From NCBI RefSeq assembly GCF_032884065.1, contig NC_088868.1, forward strand, positions 4,901,647-4,965,646: a stretch of DNA of 64,000 bases. Direction: 5' to 3'. Within the stretch, counting starts at the first letter, position 1; the number at the start of each line of letters is the position of its first letter. Below the pieces are notes generated by a model. It was given only the letters and a program-made list of their open reading frames with translations, was not told where the DNA came from and searched no databases. The position numbers and the translations under genes were made by a program. The stretch is from Artemia franciscana (Eukaryota; Arthropoda; Branchiopoda; Anostraca; Artemiidae). Below, one piece after another: positions 1-12,239 of the stretch.

Positions 1-486
1 GTCGCTTACGGAAAAATATCCCCAAACAAAAGCCGTTACAACCGCAACGGTTTGTGCATGATTTATAACGCTTATTGCGCCCCTGTACTTTTGTTTTTAT
101 CAGACATGGCTCATCTGTTTCATAAGAAAGATCAACATACTCTACGTACGGCTTATTTCAGATATTGCAAATTCCTCCTCCGGCTTCCTAGATGGCACCG
201 AAACAAAAAAATAATTGCTCGATTTGGTTTAATTGATGTGCCTTCTCGGATTCGGTCTTCCAGTGATGATTTATGTAAAAAGACTATCAACTTCATTCAC
301 GTTTATGACCCTCTGCAGCCTTTTTTCCATATTGATACTGGTTAATTAGTCGATGTTGTCATTTGTTAGTTTGAAGTTTTTTTTCTTCGCTGTTTATCGT
401 TTTTGTTTTTTTTATTTATAATACTCCGTACTTTGTGTTTTTTATACTTTTACGGGTAATAAAGTTCATTCATTCATTCATTCATT
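1..486 (+). mobile_element. 3' end of a non-LTR retrotransposon (LINE)
   Basis: The reading frame ending at 345 encodes a segment with LRTAYFRYCKFLLRLPRW followed by IIARFGLIDVPSRI. This layout is typical of the region after the reverse transcriptase domain in CR1/jockey-like LINEs. After the stop comes an AT-rich 3' UTR. It ends in AATAAAG plus a short (ATTC)n tail at about 466-486, a common simple-repeat tail of such elements. The 5' part lies outside the window. The family assignment is inferred from motif resemblance only. Confidence 0.6.
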
Positions 487-719
487 AAAGATACTGTTTT
501 TTTTATTTTATTGATGAAATAGTGGTTCATTTTTTGTTTTCTGTATCAACGAGGATTGATAAATTTTGTTTATATGTCTTGCCCAGTAGTCGAGCTTGTC
601 TCTCCATTAGGGCAAGTTGAAGATTTTGATGAATATGAATTTTTGAATAAATGAATAAGAAAAGAATCTGAACCTGAAGTCACAAAAAAGGGAGTGTAGA
701 ACAAATACTAATCCCTAAC

Positions 720-1493
720 CACAGTAAAATCGTAACATTGCGAATTACTGTGTATTCACAAGACAAATTATGAATCGATAATTTGGGTTTGAAAACTAAA
801 TATTCACATTTATCAGCATTCATAAGCACACCAACATCCTGAAAAAATTATAGAATTATATTACACACATAATCCCAAAATAGACTTAGTTCGGCTTAAA
901 TCTAGAAGGTCGTCAGCGTGTGCAATATAAGACACATCAGATAAATTATAAGTACGAAGGCTTGATTCCTTATAGCAAATTCTGAATGCAAGCATTAATT
1001 ATATAAGGTGATAGTGCTCCACCCTGTCGTACTCCAGTTAAACTGGTTTATTAGCATAGTATCTTGTGCCAGATTTTAAACAAAGAAACGAATTACTATA
1101 CCAAAAGCTAAGTAGATATATGACAGAAGGGTGCACTCTAAACTCTGATAAAGAGTGCCATACATGTCCATAGCAAATTCTATCAAAAGCTTTAGACAGA
1201 TCCAAAGCGCAGATATGGAATTCATAACCTTTAGACTGTACATAACAAAGAATTGAAGCTAAAACCTTATGCTCTTGTTGGCACCCAATACGAGGTTGAT
1301 ACCCAAATCGGTTTTTGGTTTGAGTCTTTCGCACTTCGTTCAATAATATGTGGAAGCAGAACAAATTCAAAATCCTTACTAATTTTGCAAGCAACTGTGA
1401 AGGGCCTATATAAATTACAATCAATAGGGTCTCTCCATATTTAAAAATAGAAGTTACCGTTCCGCAAAGGAAGGAATCAGGCACCATTGACAA
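720..1493 (-). pseudogene. Decayed LINE reverse transcriptase fragment
   Basis: Read on the minus strand, this contains RT motifs in the correct order. LDLSKAFDRI (motif A, with the first catalytic Asp) is at about 1180-1215. GVRQGGALSP (motif B) is at about 1005-1035. An AHADDLLDLS stretch (motif C, YADD-like) is near 910-940, and LNADKCEYLVFKPK (motif D region) near 780-820. Motif B is in a different frame from motif A, so at least one frameshift has occurred. It is a dead fragment lying inverted relative to its neighbours. Confidence 0.75.
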
Positions 1494-1579
1494 ACACAGA
1501 CTAAACTGTGCTAGATAGCCTGGACTTCACAATGATGACGGACTTTGCATGCCCACCGACTTAATTTATGACTGCAAAA

Positions 1580-2200
1580 AAACACACCTACGTCTTGCAT
1601 TCTGGAATGTATGGATATTGCGAAAGGATAGTAGACTTGATGAACTTGTCGAGTAGGAATTAAAATTTCAGCTGGACGTCCTTGTTACAGTGAGGTTCGT
1701 TGTCTCAGTTTCGGGACAACTATACCGAAAGAACATAAATTCCTATTTTCTGGACAGGTTGACTACCACCGTGAGGGAGTCGGTCTTCTCTTGAACACAA
1801 AAACTTCCAAAACCTTACTGGAATGGCAACCGCTTAACAGCCGTATCTGTATAGTCAGTTTTGCTTCCCAATACGCTATAATGACATTGGTTTCAGTCTT
1901 GGCTCCGGCAAATGGCGCTGACAGCGGTATAATATATAGATTTTACCGTACCTTGAAAGATGTGATAGGAGCTGCACCTTGGCAAGACATCATGTGTGTT
2001 CTTGGAGACTTTAATGCCAAAGTTGGTGAAAACACAGAACACGTACCCAGCGTTATTGGGAGGAATGGTGCCAATAGCCTAAATGAAAACGGCTGCCTAT
2101 TCATCAACTTTGCCATTGAACATGGGTTGTTGATCGTTGGAACGTTGTTTCAGCATAAGAAAATTCAAAAATACGCTTGGACTTCCCCATTCAAGTTAGC
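1580..2200 (+). pseudogene. RTE-type LINE endonuclease fragment
   Basis: The frame at 1791-2200 has the AP-endonuclease-like (EEP) core: VLGDFNAKVGENTEHVPSV, a 'GRNGANSLNENGCLFINFA' segment, then a GTLFQHKKIQKYAWTSP motif. This order is characteristic of RTE/BovB-type endonucleases. An upstream out-of-frame piece at about 1585-1620 reads LRLAFWNVWILRK, resembling the usual N-terminal 'R.ATWNV.TL'. The domain stops abruptly where the 22-bp minisatellite begins, so the active-site SDH end and the whole RT are missing here. Confidence 0.75.
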
Positions 2201-2615
2201 CGGGGGTAATTTCTGTATTAGTCGAGGGTAATTTTTATATTAGTCGTAGTTAGTGTCTATATTAGTGGGGTAGTGTCTACATTAATTGGGGGTAATTTCT
2301 ACATTAGTCGGGGATAATGTCTTTATTAGACGGGGGAATGTCTATATTAGTCGGGGGTAATGGCTATATTAGTCAGGGTTATTATCTATATTAGTCAGGG
2401 GTAAAGTCTATATTAGTCGGGGGTAATTTCTATATTAGTCAGGGGTAATGTCTATATAAGTCGGGGGTAATGTCTATATTAGTCGTGGGTAATGTCTATA
2501 TTAATCAGGGGTAATGTCTATATTAGTCAGGGATAATGTCTATATCATTCGGGGGTAAGGGCTATATTAGTCGGGAGTAAAATCTATATTAGTCGGGGGG
2601 TAATTTCTATATTCA
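2200..2615. repeat. 22-bp minisatellite
   Basis: About 19 imperfect direct copies of a unit close to GGGGGTAATGTCTATATTAGTC. Copies vary by substitutions and one-base indels. The array starts exactly at the broken end of the upstream endonuclease fragment. It is not a CRISPR array because there are no spacers. Confidence 0.9.
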
Positions 2616-2894
2616 CTATTAATTCATTCTTTGAACTGAGAGGATGTGAACTGGTTTTATAGTTGACTTGGATTACACAATAAGTGAAATTGTAAACACA
2701 TGAAAAACTGAGAGCAACTTTGCCTGTGTTCACCCTGGTGCCTATCGGTATCGAAATAGACTGGCTACTAGTGGGTTATATTGGATATTTTGGATATATA
2801 TTGTGGAATCTTTGGTGCACTATTTTAACCAAATATATCATTGGGGTTCATTGCGTTATCATTGCGTTTACTTTAGTCCTCTCCTTAATTGAGA
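2616..2894 (+). other. Probable 5' leader of a LINE
   Basis: No coding signal is evident. The stretch lies directly before the ORF1 start at 2895 and may be that element's 5' UTR. This is inferred from position only. Confidence 0.3.
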
Positions 2895-3113
2895 ATGCCT
2901 GCACTTAAAGAATTTGATATTGCGTTAGCTAACTTCAAAAATTATCCTCATTGGCCAGTAAAAATACTAAGAGTGTCCAAGGATAATAAAGGAAGGCCAT
3001 TTTATTTGGTATTTTACTATTGGACACACGATGAATATAGACTTGTTGAAACCAAATTGTCAGAGTATAATCCAAGCGTTAGTCGAACTTCAACAGAACT
3101 AACTGCAGGTGCA
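2895..3113 (+). pseudogene. LINE ORF1, N-terminal piece with PWWP-like domain
   Basis: The ATG at 2895 opens a frame starting MPALKEFDIALANF. Residues ~15-60 resemble a PWWP domain: a KNYPHWPVKILRVS strand (YPHWP in place of PWWP, as in HDGF-like proteins) and, ~20 residues later, FYLVFYYWTHDEYRLVE, matching the aromatic-rich 'VFFFGTHE' strand. PWWP domains usually bind methylated histone tails and DNA. The frame is cut at 3113 by an inserted RTE fragment and resumes at 4146. Together with 6325-7010 (coiled coil plus RRM-like region) it looks like one LINE ORF1. The chimera is inferred from order, strand and the clean target-site duplication. Confidence 0.65.
3101..3113. repeat. Target-site duplication, left copy
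   Basis: AACTGCAGGTGCA is repeated exactly at 4133-4145, flanking the RTE fragment between them. Removing the insert and one copy reconnects ORF1 in the same frame. Confidence 0.85.
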
Positions 3114-4132
3114 GTTACTTCACCCTTCACACACCCTTCAGTGTGGAAAGGGGTGTGAAATAGGGGTGCATATTGTCGTCTGTTATATTTAACTACTGTA
3201 TAGATTGGATTTTACAAAGGGCACTCTCAAGTTTTGATGGTGTTGTTACGGGATTTGTCATTAATGTGACTGACCTTGACTACGCTAATCACATCGACGC
3301 TCCTACCGCTGATCCAGTAACTGCCAAAGCAATGTTAACTGAAATAGCACATTTCTCTCAACTAAACAAAACTTGTCAGCATGACAAAACTAAAGCTGTG
3401 GATCTAAATATACAGTCGGATTATAAGCTTGTTCTTTACTGACAAGAGTTGGAAAGAGTCGATAGCTTCACCTATCTCGACTCAGTAATAGACCATCCTG
3501 AAGGCTGTGGCCTTGACCAACAGAACAGAATCAACAAACCCATCTTATCGCAACTCTGCCGCCATTTGTGGAACCGACAGGAGATCAGCATGAAGACAAA
3601 AATATCTGTATATAAAGCGGCTGTTAGATATGTCCTCTGCTATCCAGTTGAAAATTGGCCACTGAAGGCACTTCATCTCTATGATTTGGAAGTCTTTGAC
3701 CACCGCTGTCCACAAAAAAATCCTGCAAGATTCGATGCTCCGACAGAATATCAAATGTTGATTTGCGCCACCACTGCTATAAAAATCGAACCCGCCACCA
3801 AGATTGTCAAACAGAAAAGACTGCGTTGGCTTGGTCTTGTGCTTAGAAGACCCAATGACCGCATCATCAAGCAAATGCTTCTAAATGTCCCGTTGCCAGA
3901 TTGGCGCAGGTGACCTGGTGGTCAATTGAATAATTGGTGAGCAACTCCCGAAAACGAAATCAACCCAGTTGGCGGATTTCGAAGAGTTCCCCGAAAGTGG
4001 AAGAGCTGCTGGCTCCGGTTTGCTGAAGATTTGGCACAAGATCTCGACAATTGGGAGTCAACCTTAATTAGTATCCTAGATGCCGGATGAGGCATCTTTG
4101 TCTGGTCCAGCTACAAGTACAAGTAAGTAAGT
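3114..4132 (+). mobile_element. 5'-truncated RTE-type LINE insertion
   Basis: The insert starts inside the RT domain at motif B (SVWKGVK.GCILSSV at ~3138-3190, with an in-frame stop). It continues through motif C (DLDYANHI, where the YADD core is changed to YANH) and the thumb region (ERVDSFTYLDSVI). It ends with the conserved RTE C-terminal run KQKRLRWLGLVLRRPND. Small frameshifts lie at ~3440 and ~3910. The 3' end is a short (AAGT)n tail at ~4115-4132. Target-site duplications flank it. It is inactive: the catalytic motif is damaged and there are stops. Confidence 0.85.
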
Positions 4133-4145
4133 AACTGCAGGTGCA
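4133..4145. repeat. Target-site duplication, right copy
   Basis: Exact copy of the 13 bases at 3101-3113, immediately after the (AAGT)n tail of the inserted element. Confidence 0.85.
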
Positions 4146-4224
4146 AACTAACTTAAGGCTGCATTTGAGGAATTGAGAAATTCACCTGATATTTATCAAT
4201 CCCTTTCCAAGACATAATGCATTA
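4146..4224 (+). pseudogene. LINE ORF1, second piece
   Basis: Directly after the target-site duplication the frame of the PWWP-like ORF resumes, with one stop, as LKAAFEELRNSPDIYQSLSK. This is a helical, coiled-coil-like segment. It is then interrupted again by the next RTE element. Identification rests on frame continuity. Confidence 0.5.
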
Positions 4225-6318
4225 ACAACTAAGGGCACGATATTGTGACTTTGTGTGGGAACTTTAACGCTAAAGTTGGAAGTGATCCCTCCTTTGCCCA
4301 AGCTATCCTTGATAAGCATGGACTGGGGGAAATCAATGATAATGGTGTACGTTTAATTGACTTCTGTGCGACTCATGAGCTTATCGTCGGCTAATCATTT
4401 TTCCCTTATAAACAAATACACAAATATACTTGGAACTCGCCTGATGGTGTAAAAAGAAATGAAATACACCATATTTTAATGGCCAAGCACAGGCGACGTT
4501 GTTTAGAGGATGTTCGGACCTTTCGAGGTGCCGACTGCTATTCCAACCATCAACGTAAAAACGGTCATAAAGCCCCAGCGGTCAGTAAAAACATTTAATG
4601 TGAGAAAACTGCATGACCCGTATGTATTACAAAAGTATACATCTACTTTGTCAAGTAAGTTTTCCATACTAAGGGACGAGTTGTCAATTGAAAATAAATG
4701 GGAAAAGATCGTTGAGTCCCTGAAAGAAGTGGCACAAGAAGTTGTGGGATATAACAGGAAAAAGAAAGAGCAGTAGATATCTGAAAGTACTTGGGATATC
4801 ATTAATCAAAGGGCAAAAGTCAAAATTCTCGTAGATAGGCATGAACATTACACGACATGCACTAGAGAATATCTTGATGATTTAAAAGCGCAGAATAAGC
4901 GTCTCAATAGACAAGTCAAAAAAACAGACCAAGAATGATAAGAGGGTGTTCCTCGAAACTATGGCTGATCAGACTGAAGTAGCCGCCAGACGGGGAGATA
5001 GTCGCACTATATACGCTATGACGAAGGAGCTTGCGGGTATTTCGAAGGCTTCTTCAACCCAAGCTGAAATGAAAGAAGACATCTTATTAACCCAGACGGA
5101 TGACACAAACCGACGCTGGATGGAGCATTTCAGCGAGGTATTAAATCAGGGGCCTCTCACAACTTCTTTAAATATCCCTGAGAAAACACTGTTCGATCTT
5201 GGAATATGTTCCGAACCTCTCTTGCAGAGTGAAGTGAAAGAGGCTCTAATGACTTTGAAAAATGTAAGGGCAGCCGGTAACGATGGCATACACCCAGAAC
5301 TGTTGAAATATGTTAGAAGCGCCTTAGCAGTGCCCATGTTTGAACTTTTGTCACGTGTTTGGGATGATGAAAAAGTCCCGAGTGAATGGTCAAAGGCAGT
5401 AATTGTTAAACTCTTCAAAAAAAGACAAGAGACTAAATGTGATAATTGGAGAGGCATTGCTTTACAATCAGTTGGCAGCAAGGTTTTGTGCCAAATTATT
5501 TTCAATAGAATTCAAAGTGAAGTGGAGAAAGTTCTAAGAGATGAGCAACACATGGATTCCGCCAAAACAGATCGTAGTGTGACCTAATATTTTGCCTGAG
5601 AGTCCTGCTCAAAGAATCTAATGAATGGCAGGTTCAACTACTCAAAGTATTTATAGACTTTCTCAAGGCCTTCGACTCGATACACTGCGAGACCATGTGG
5701 AAGATTTTTATGCATTATGGGATCCCGATCAAAATTGTAAATATAATTAAAGCGCTATAACTCGATATCATATGCGCAGTACAAACCGAGGGTGGCTTAA
5801 CGGACTGGTTCACCGTTCAGTCGGGTGTAAGGCAGGGCTGCATTCTATCGCCACTGTTATTTGCCATAGTGATAGATTTTGTGCTTCGTGGATGTAGCTT
5901 CAGTGGGGGTCTACAATTAAACCCACTAAGAGCCCTTCATGATGGTGTTTTTGCGGAAGATATTGCACTCTTCGCTCACGAATCAGAAGCTATACAACAC
6001 AATATAAACGAACTTGGGCGTGTGGCAAATGCTTTTGGACTCTAACAAGACTAACAAGCTAACAAGACTAAATCAAAGTCATATGCGGTCATTCCTGACT
6101 TAGCTGAGGGACTTTTGGTCAACAATGAGGAAATTGAAGTAGTGAGAGAATTCAAATATCTCGGCAGCATTCTTACGCAAGATGCCAATCCTGAAAGATG
6201 CCAATCCGAGGTCTTCGATGGAGGAGCTTTAGTCGAGGGCCTTGGACAGGTCGTCTTGGCGAACCACTGTTGCTGCCTTATGTGCTCTCAGGCGTGGGAA
6301 GACCTAAGTCTAAGTAAG
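4225..6318 (+). mobile_element. Nearly complete but decayed RTE-type LINE (endonuclease plus RT)
   Basis: Endonuclease part at 4235-4510: LCGNFNAKVGSDPSF, KHGLGEINDNGVRLIDF, then IHKYTWNSPDGV. The linker at 4510-4950 includes VKTFNVRKLHDP. The RT part has its longest open frame at 4946-5587: NVRAAGNDGIHPELLKY, VPSEWSKAVIVKLFKK and CDNWRGIALQSVGSK. It continues with frameshifts through VFIDFLKAFDSIH (motif A), SGVRQGCILSPLLFAI (motif B) and FAEDIALFAHES (motif C, with YADD changed to FAED). The 3' end near 6200-6318 carries a CCTAAGTCTAAGTAAGTAA tail. The 5' end is truncated within the endonuclease. No clear target-site duplication was found. Confidence 0.85.
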
Positions 6319-6324
6319 TAATCT

Positions 6325-7010
6325 AACACAGGAGAATGTGCCTCGTTGATTGATAAAGTCAATTCTATAGAACTTGACATAGAAAAACTAAGCGAAAGTT
6401 AATGCAAGCTATAACTAAGAAGATTAATGAAAATTTGACAGATGCTGATTCATTTTGCCAGTAATTCCACGACATTATTTGTCACATATATGACGTGATA
6501 TCGCTTGATTATCAAACCAAATTTGAAAAAATCGTAAACTTTCTGAAAACTATTCGCAACAAATTATTATTCAAGATGAGAAAATAGTGAGAATTGAGAT
6601 GAAATTAGATGCATTCGAATAAGAGGCGAAGCTTGATTTTCTAATTTTGCATGGTATTCGGCATCAGCCTAGATCTGACCTCAAACCAACAATCCTGCAA
6701 GTTGTCGTAACCAAAATTAACCTGACTGAAATAAATGTTGTCCAGATTAGGTCTATCTACAAGTTCAAAATATTTCCTGCTCTAACCGATGCCTCCCAAA
6801 ACGACAAAATCCCTCCTGTTTTATTTACATTATAGGGATATAGCATGGAAAGTCTTTAAAGAGAATGCCAGATTGGCTTCAAGTGGAATTCTCCTATCGG
6901 AATCATTGACAAAGAGCTGATATGAGATCCTAAGTTCCGTAAAGGATATATTTGGCCCTAGAAATGTTCGGACTGATGATGGGCAGATTTTTAGCAAAGC
7001 CGAACGGTGA
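6325..7010 (+). pseudogene. LINE ORF1, coiled-coil and RRM-like C-terminal piece
   Basis: After the nested RTE element, coding resumes in broken frames. First comes a coiled-coil-like run (LIDKVNSIELDIEKLSES). Then FCMVFGI / LILHGIRHQPRSDLKPT reads like the 'L.IHGIPE' start of the RRM-like ORF1 domain. Next are PVLFTL.YRDIAWKVFKENARLA and LASSGILLSESLTKS. The final SVKDIFGPRNVRTDDGQIF matches the usual 'G.RNVWTSDGRI' ending. Several stops are present. It belongs with 2895-3113 and 4146-4224. Confidence 0.6.
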
Positions 7011-7795
7011 AAGTGTCATTAGAAAAATTCGTACATTAGCCTTCTGTGTCTGAAATAGACTTTTTTTCGTTTTTTTCTTTCTTTTTTATTCTCTAGGTGA
7101 TTATTTTTTAGGTATGTCTGGTATCTCGTCATTTATATATTTAGTGCATTTTAAACTGTTATCTCTCATTGTGTGATTCTGTCTAAGGATATACTTACGC
7201 TCCAATCAAGTTCAATGGAAGTTATGTATTGTAATAATTATTTTTTCTTGCTACTTGCCTGTTCTTACAAGTCATTCCGTCAGTTTTGGATTTTAATCCT
7301 TCTTTTCTTGAAAATGATTTTACTCGGTATTGGTCTCTTGGGTTCTTTTTGTGCAACGGAGCTTTGTAATAAGATTAATGGTTTATGTAAGTCACTAAAT
7401 CTATTTGAAATTAATAATTTCAATATATTCAATAACATACAATGTATATGTCTCTTTCTTATTAATACGATTGCTGTGATTTTAGTTTTTTCGTTTGTTT
7501 ATAGCCTCTTAGTATTTTTCTTTTATATTGCTGTATATTTCTGTATGTTTGTGCACAGGTTTGATACACCGTCTCTTTAAGTCGTATGATTTTTTCTAAC
7601 TCAGGCTCTGGGGATGTTTACTCCCTTAATGGGTGTCTACTTCAATTGCAAAGTAATCCAATAGATGTTTTGAGTATTGTTGACGATTCTATTAGTCAAA
7701 TTAAAAACAATTCTTTAAATTTTTCCCATTCAATTACTAATAAGTATGTCTCCGATTTAAAGTGGGCTACCAGACGAGACGATTATTTTTAAGTC
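7011..7795 (+). other. Inter-ORF region of the LINE
   Basis: T-rich sequence between ORF1 and ORF2. An open frame at 7173-7580 is hydrophobic only because of T-richness and resembles no family I know. A second short frame at 7586-7792 may be the degraded N-terminus of ORF2. Confidence 0.35.
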
Positions 7796-9873
<2,078 letters not shown>

Positions 9874-10029
9874 TATTACTATATGTAATAATAATAATAA
9901 TAATAATTAATTTAGTAGTACTACTGCTAGTAGTACTAATAGTTATATACTATATATATAGTTATATAGACATATTGTACTGCTATACTATGGTTATTAT
10001 ATATAGTATATATAGCTAAATAGTATATA

Positions 10030-10740
<711 letters not shown>

Positions 10741-10759
10741 AATAAATTTGAAAATGAAA

Positions 10760-11682
10760 ATTTTTCAGAGAGTGGTTGTTGCGGATAAAATTGTTCATAG
10801 TAACCATGTTTTATACTTACCTCAACACTTTCTGAATTGAAAAGCTTTAATGATCATGTGACTGACGGAGAAAATTCTTTGTATGGTAAATATCCCATTT
10901 CTCGGGAAAGAATTCCTCTTTTGATCTAAAATTTTTTGTCTTGGAATTCTTTTTTTTGTTTGACAAGAGTGGTGTCTTTTTAATGAAAAATGAGATGTTT
11001 TCGCCTATTTTAAATCTTTTTTGATTATTCGTGACTTTAATCGCTTGCGGAGGGATGGAGTGCTAAACCTGATATCCTGTGGAATACTTTGTTTAAAATA
11101 CTTCACAGAGCCCCAATCTTACTGTGTAGAGAACATAAGATCTGTCGTAACCGGAGCAATATATTCAAACTGCGCGTTCCGCATAAAAGCAAAAATCAAT
11201 GACATTCTGCAACGGGTTCACATACCTACACTGACTCTTCATTTATCAATGATGGAGTTCCTTCAATGCTCGCTTTGGCTTTTGTAAAATGTATTAGTGC
11301 AATTGGATCATGGGCAAATTCCCCATACAAATTTAAAATGTTTAGACTTTCTTCTCTTGTATGTAAAGACAATGGAAATCCGCTCTAGAAATTATCCTTT
11401 GATAAATCCTACAGGACCCTTCATAAATTGAAAATGGAATCCCTAGATCGAAATTCACAACTATTTAAAAACAATAAAACCGATGTAATGTTTGCAAACA
11501 CTCATGGTATCGTTATATTGGATTTGTCTGGTTTTCAAGATTTTAGTACTGTTCGAAAGAGCAGGGTACATTTAAGGTGTACCTTTGCCGAACCGTTGGC
11601 GGAGAGTTTAGCATTAGATCAATTTGAAAAATATAGGAAAATTGTCCCTGATGGTAGTGTTCTATTAGACTTGTCACAATGA
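10760..11682 (+). pseudogene. Polinton/Maverick-like capsid protein, decayed
   Basis: The last 84 codons (11428-11682) are open and end with FANTHGIVILDLSGFQDF, then VHLRCTFAEPLAESLAL and a terminal LLDLS. This resembles the C-terminus of the widespread 'transposon-derived F54H12.2-like' capsid proteins of Polintons, where 'FDLT', 'LRLE..FA..L' and 'VIVYAEFEN' strands occur in that order. Upstream pieces in other frames (YKFKMFRLSSLVCKDNGNP at ~11320-11390; DKIVHSNHVLYLPQHF at ~10785-10835) fit earlier parts. The gene is broken by several stops and frameshifts. The next gene on the same strand is a Polinton-type protease, which supports the call. The exact capsid class (major or minor) is not decided. 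Confidence 0.6.
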
Positions 11683-11699
11683 ATACAATTCAAATAATC

Positions 11700-12190
11700 T
11701 GTCTATTCAACTTGAATCCGCAAACGTTTAAATACAAATCCTATTGTATAACCTCGGATTTCCTTGAACATATTCAAAGGGTTTACAATACAATTGTCAT
11801 TATTAATATTAGTTTGTCAACTCTAGAGATGGGGCATTGGCTATGCGTCTTCCAAACAGCAACATATATTTAATTTATTGATCCTCTTGTCTTACCGTAT
11901 GCATTTCACACGCCTCACATCAAAAAATTTTTCTTCAGTCTTCAGTGTCAACTTTCTTTCAAGTGGGGTATCTATTATTCAAAATCGGATGCAAGTACAA
12001 GATTTATTGACCAAAACCTGTGGTGTTTATACACTACTATATTTAATTTTTCGATGTCATGGCCGTACTTACAGTGAATGTCTTAGCATTTACGTAGAAA
12101 ACTCTTGATTGATCAACTTTCTAGTTGAAAATACACTTTCTTACAGATATAATATAGATTTCAGTGCCCCAAGAGTAAAGTACTTGAAAA
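11700..12190 (+). pseudogene. Polinton adenovirus-like cysteine protease, decayed
   Basis: The pieces keep the order of the adenain-type fold. SDFLEHIQRVYNTIVIIN is followed by MGHWLCVFQ at ~11829 (catalytic His in GHW). FIDPLVLPYAFH at ~11872-11910 has the Asp-containing strand. Then come an NRMQVQD segment (probable oxyanion Gln) and KTCGVYTLLYLIFRCHGRTY at ~12016-12075 (catalytic Cys in CGVY). An in-frame TAA separates the His and Asp segments, and one frameshift precedes the Cys segment, so it is inactive. In Polintons this protease processes capsid proteins, consistent with the capsid remnant just upstream. Confidence 0.7.
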
Positions 12191-12239
12191 TATTTATAAA
12201 TTAGTTTATTAATAAGAAATGTATGCACAAAAAATATAA

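Noticed and set aside
2200..2615. Regular repeats that might suggest a CRISPR array
   Set aside because: Head-to-tail 22-bp units with no spacers, in a eukaryotic context; a minisatellite.
7173..7580. 135-codon hydrophobic open frame resembling a membrane protein
   Set aside because: Hydrophobicity follows from T-rich inter-ORF LINE sequence; no motif or family match.
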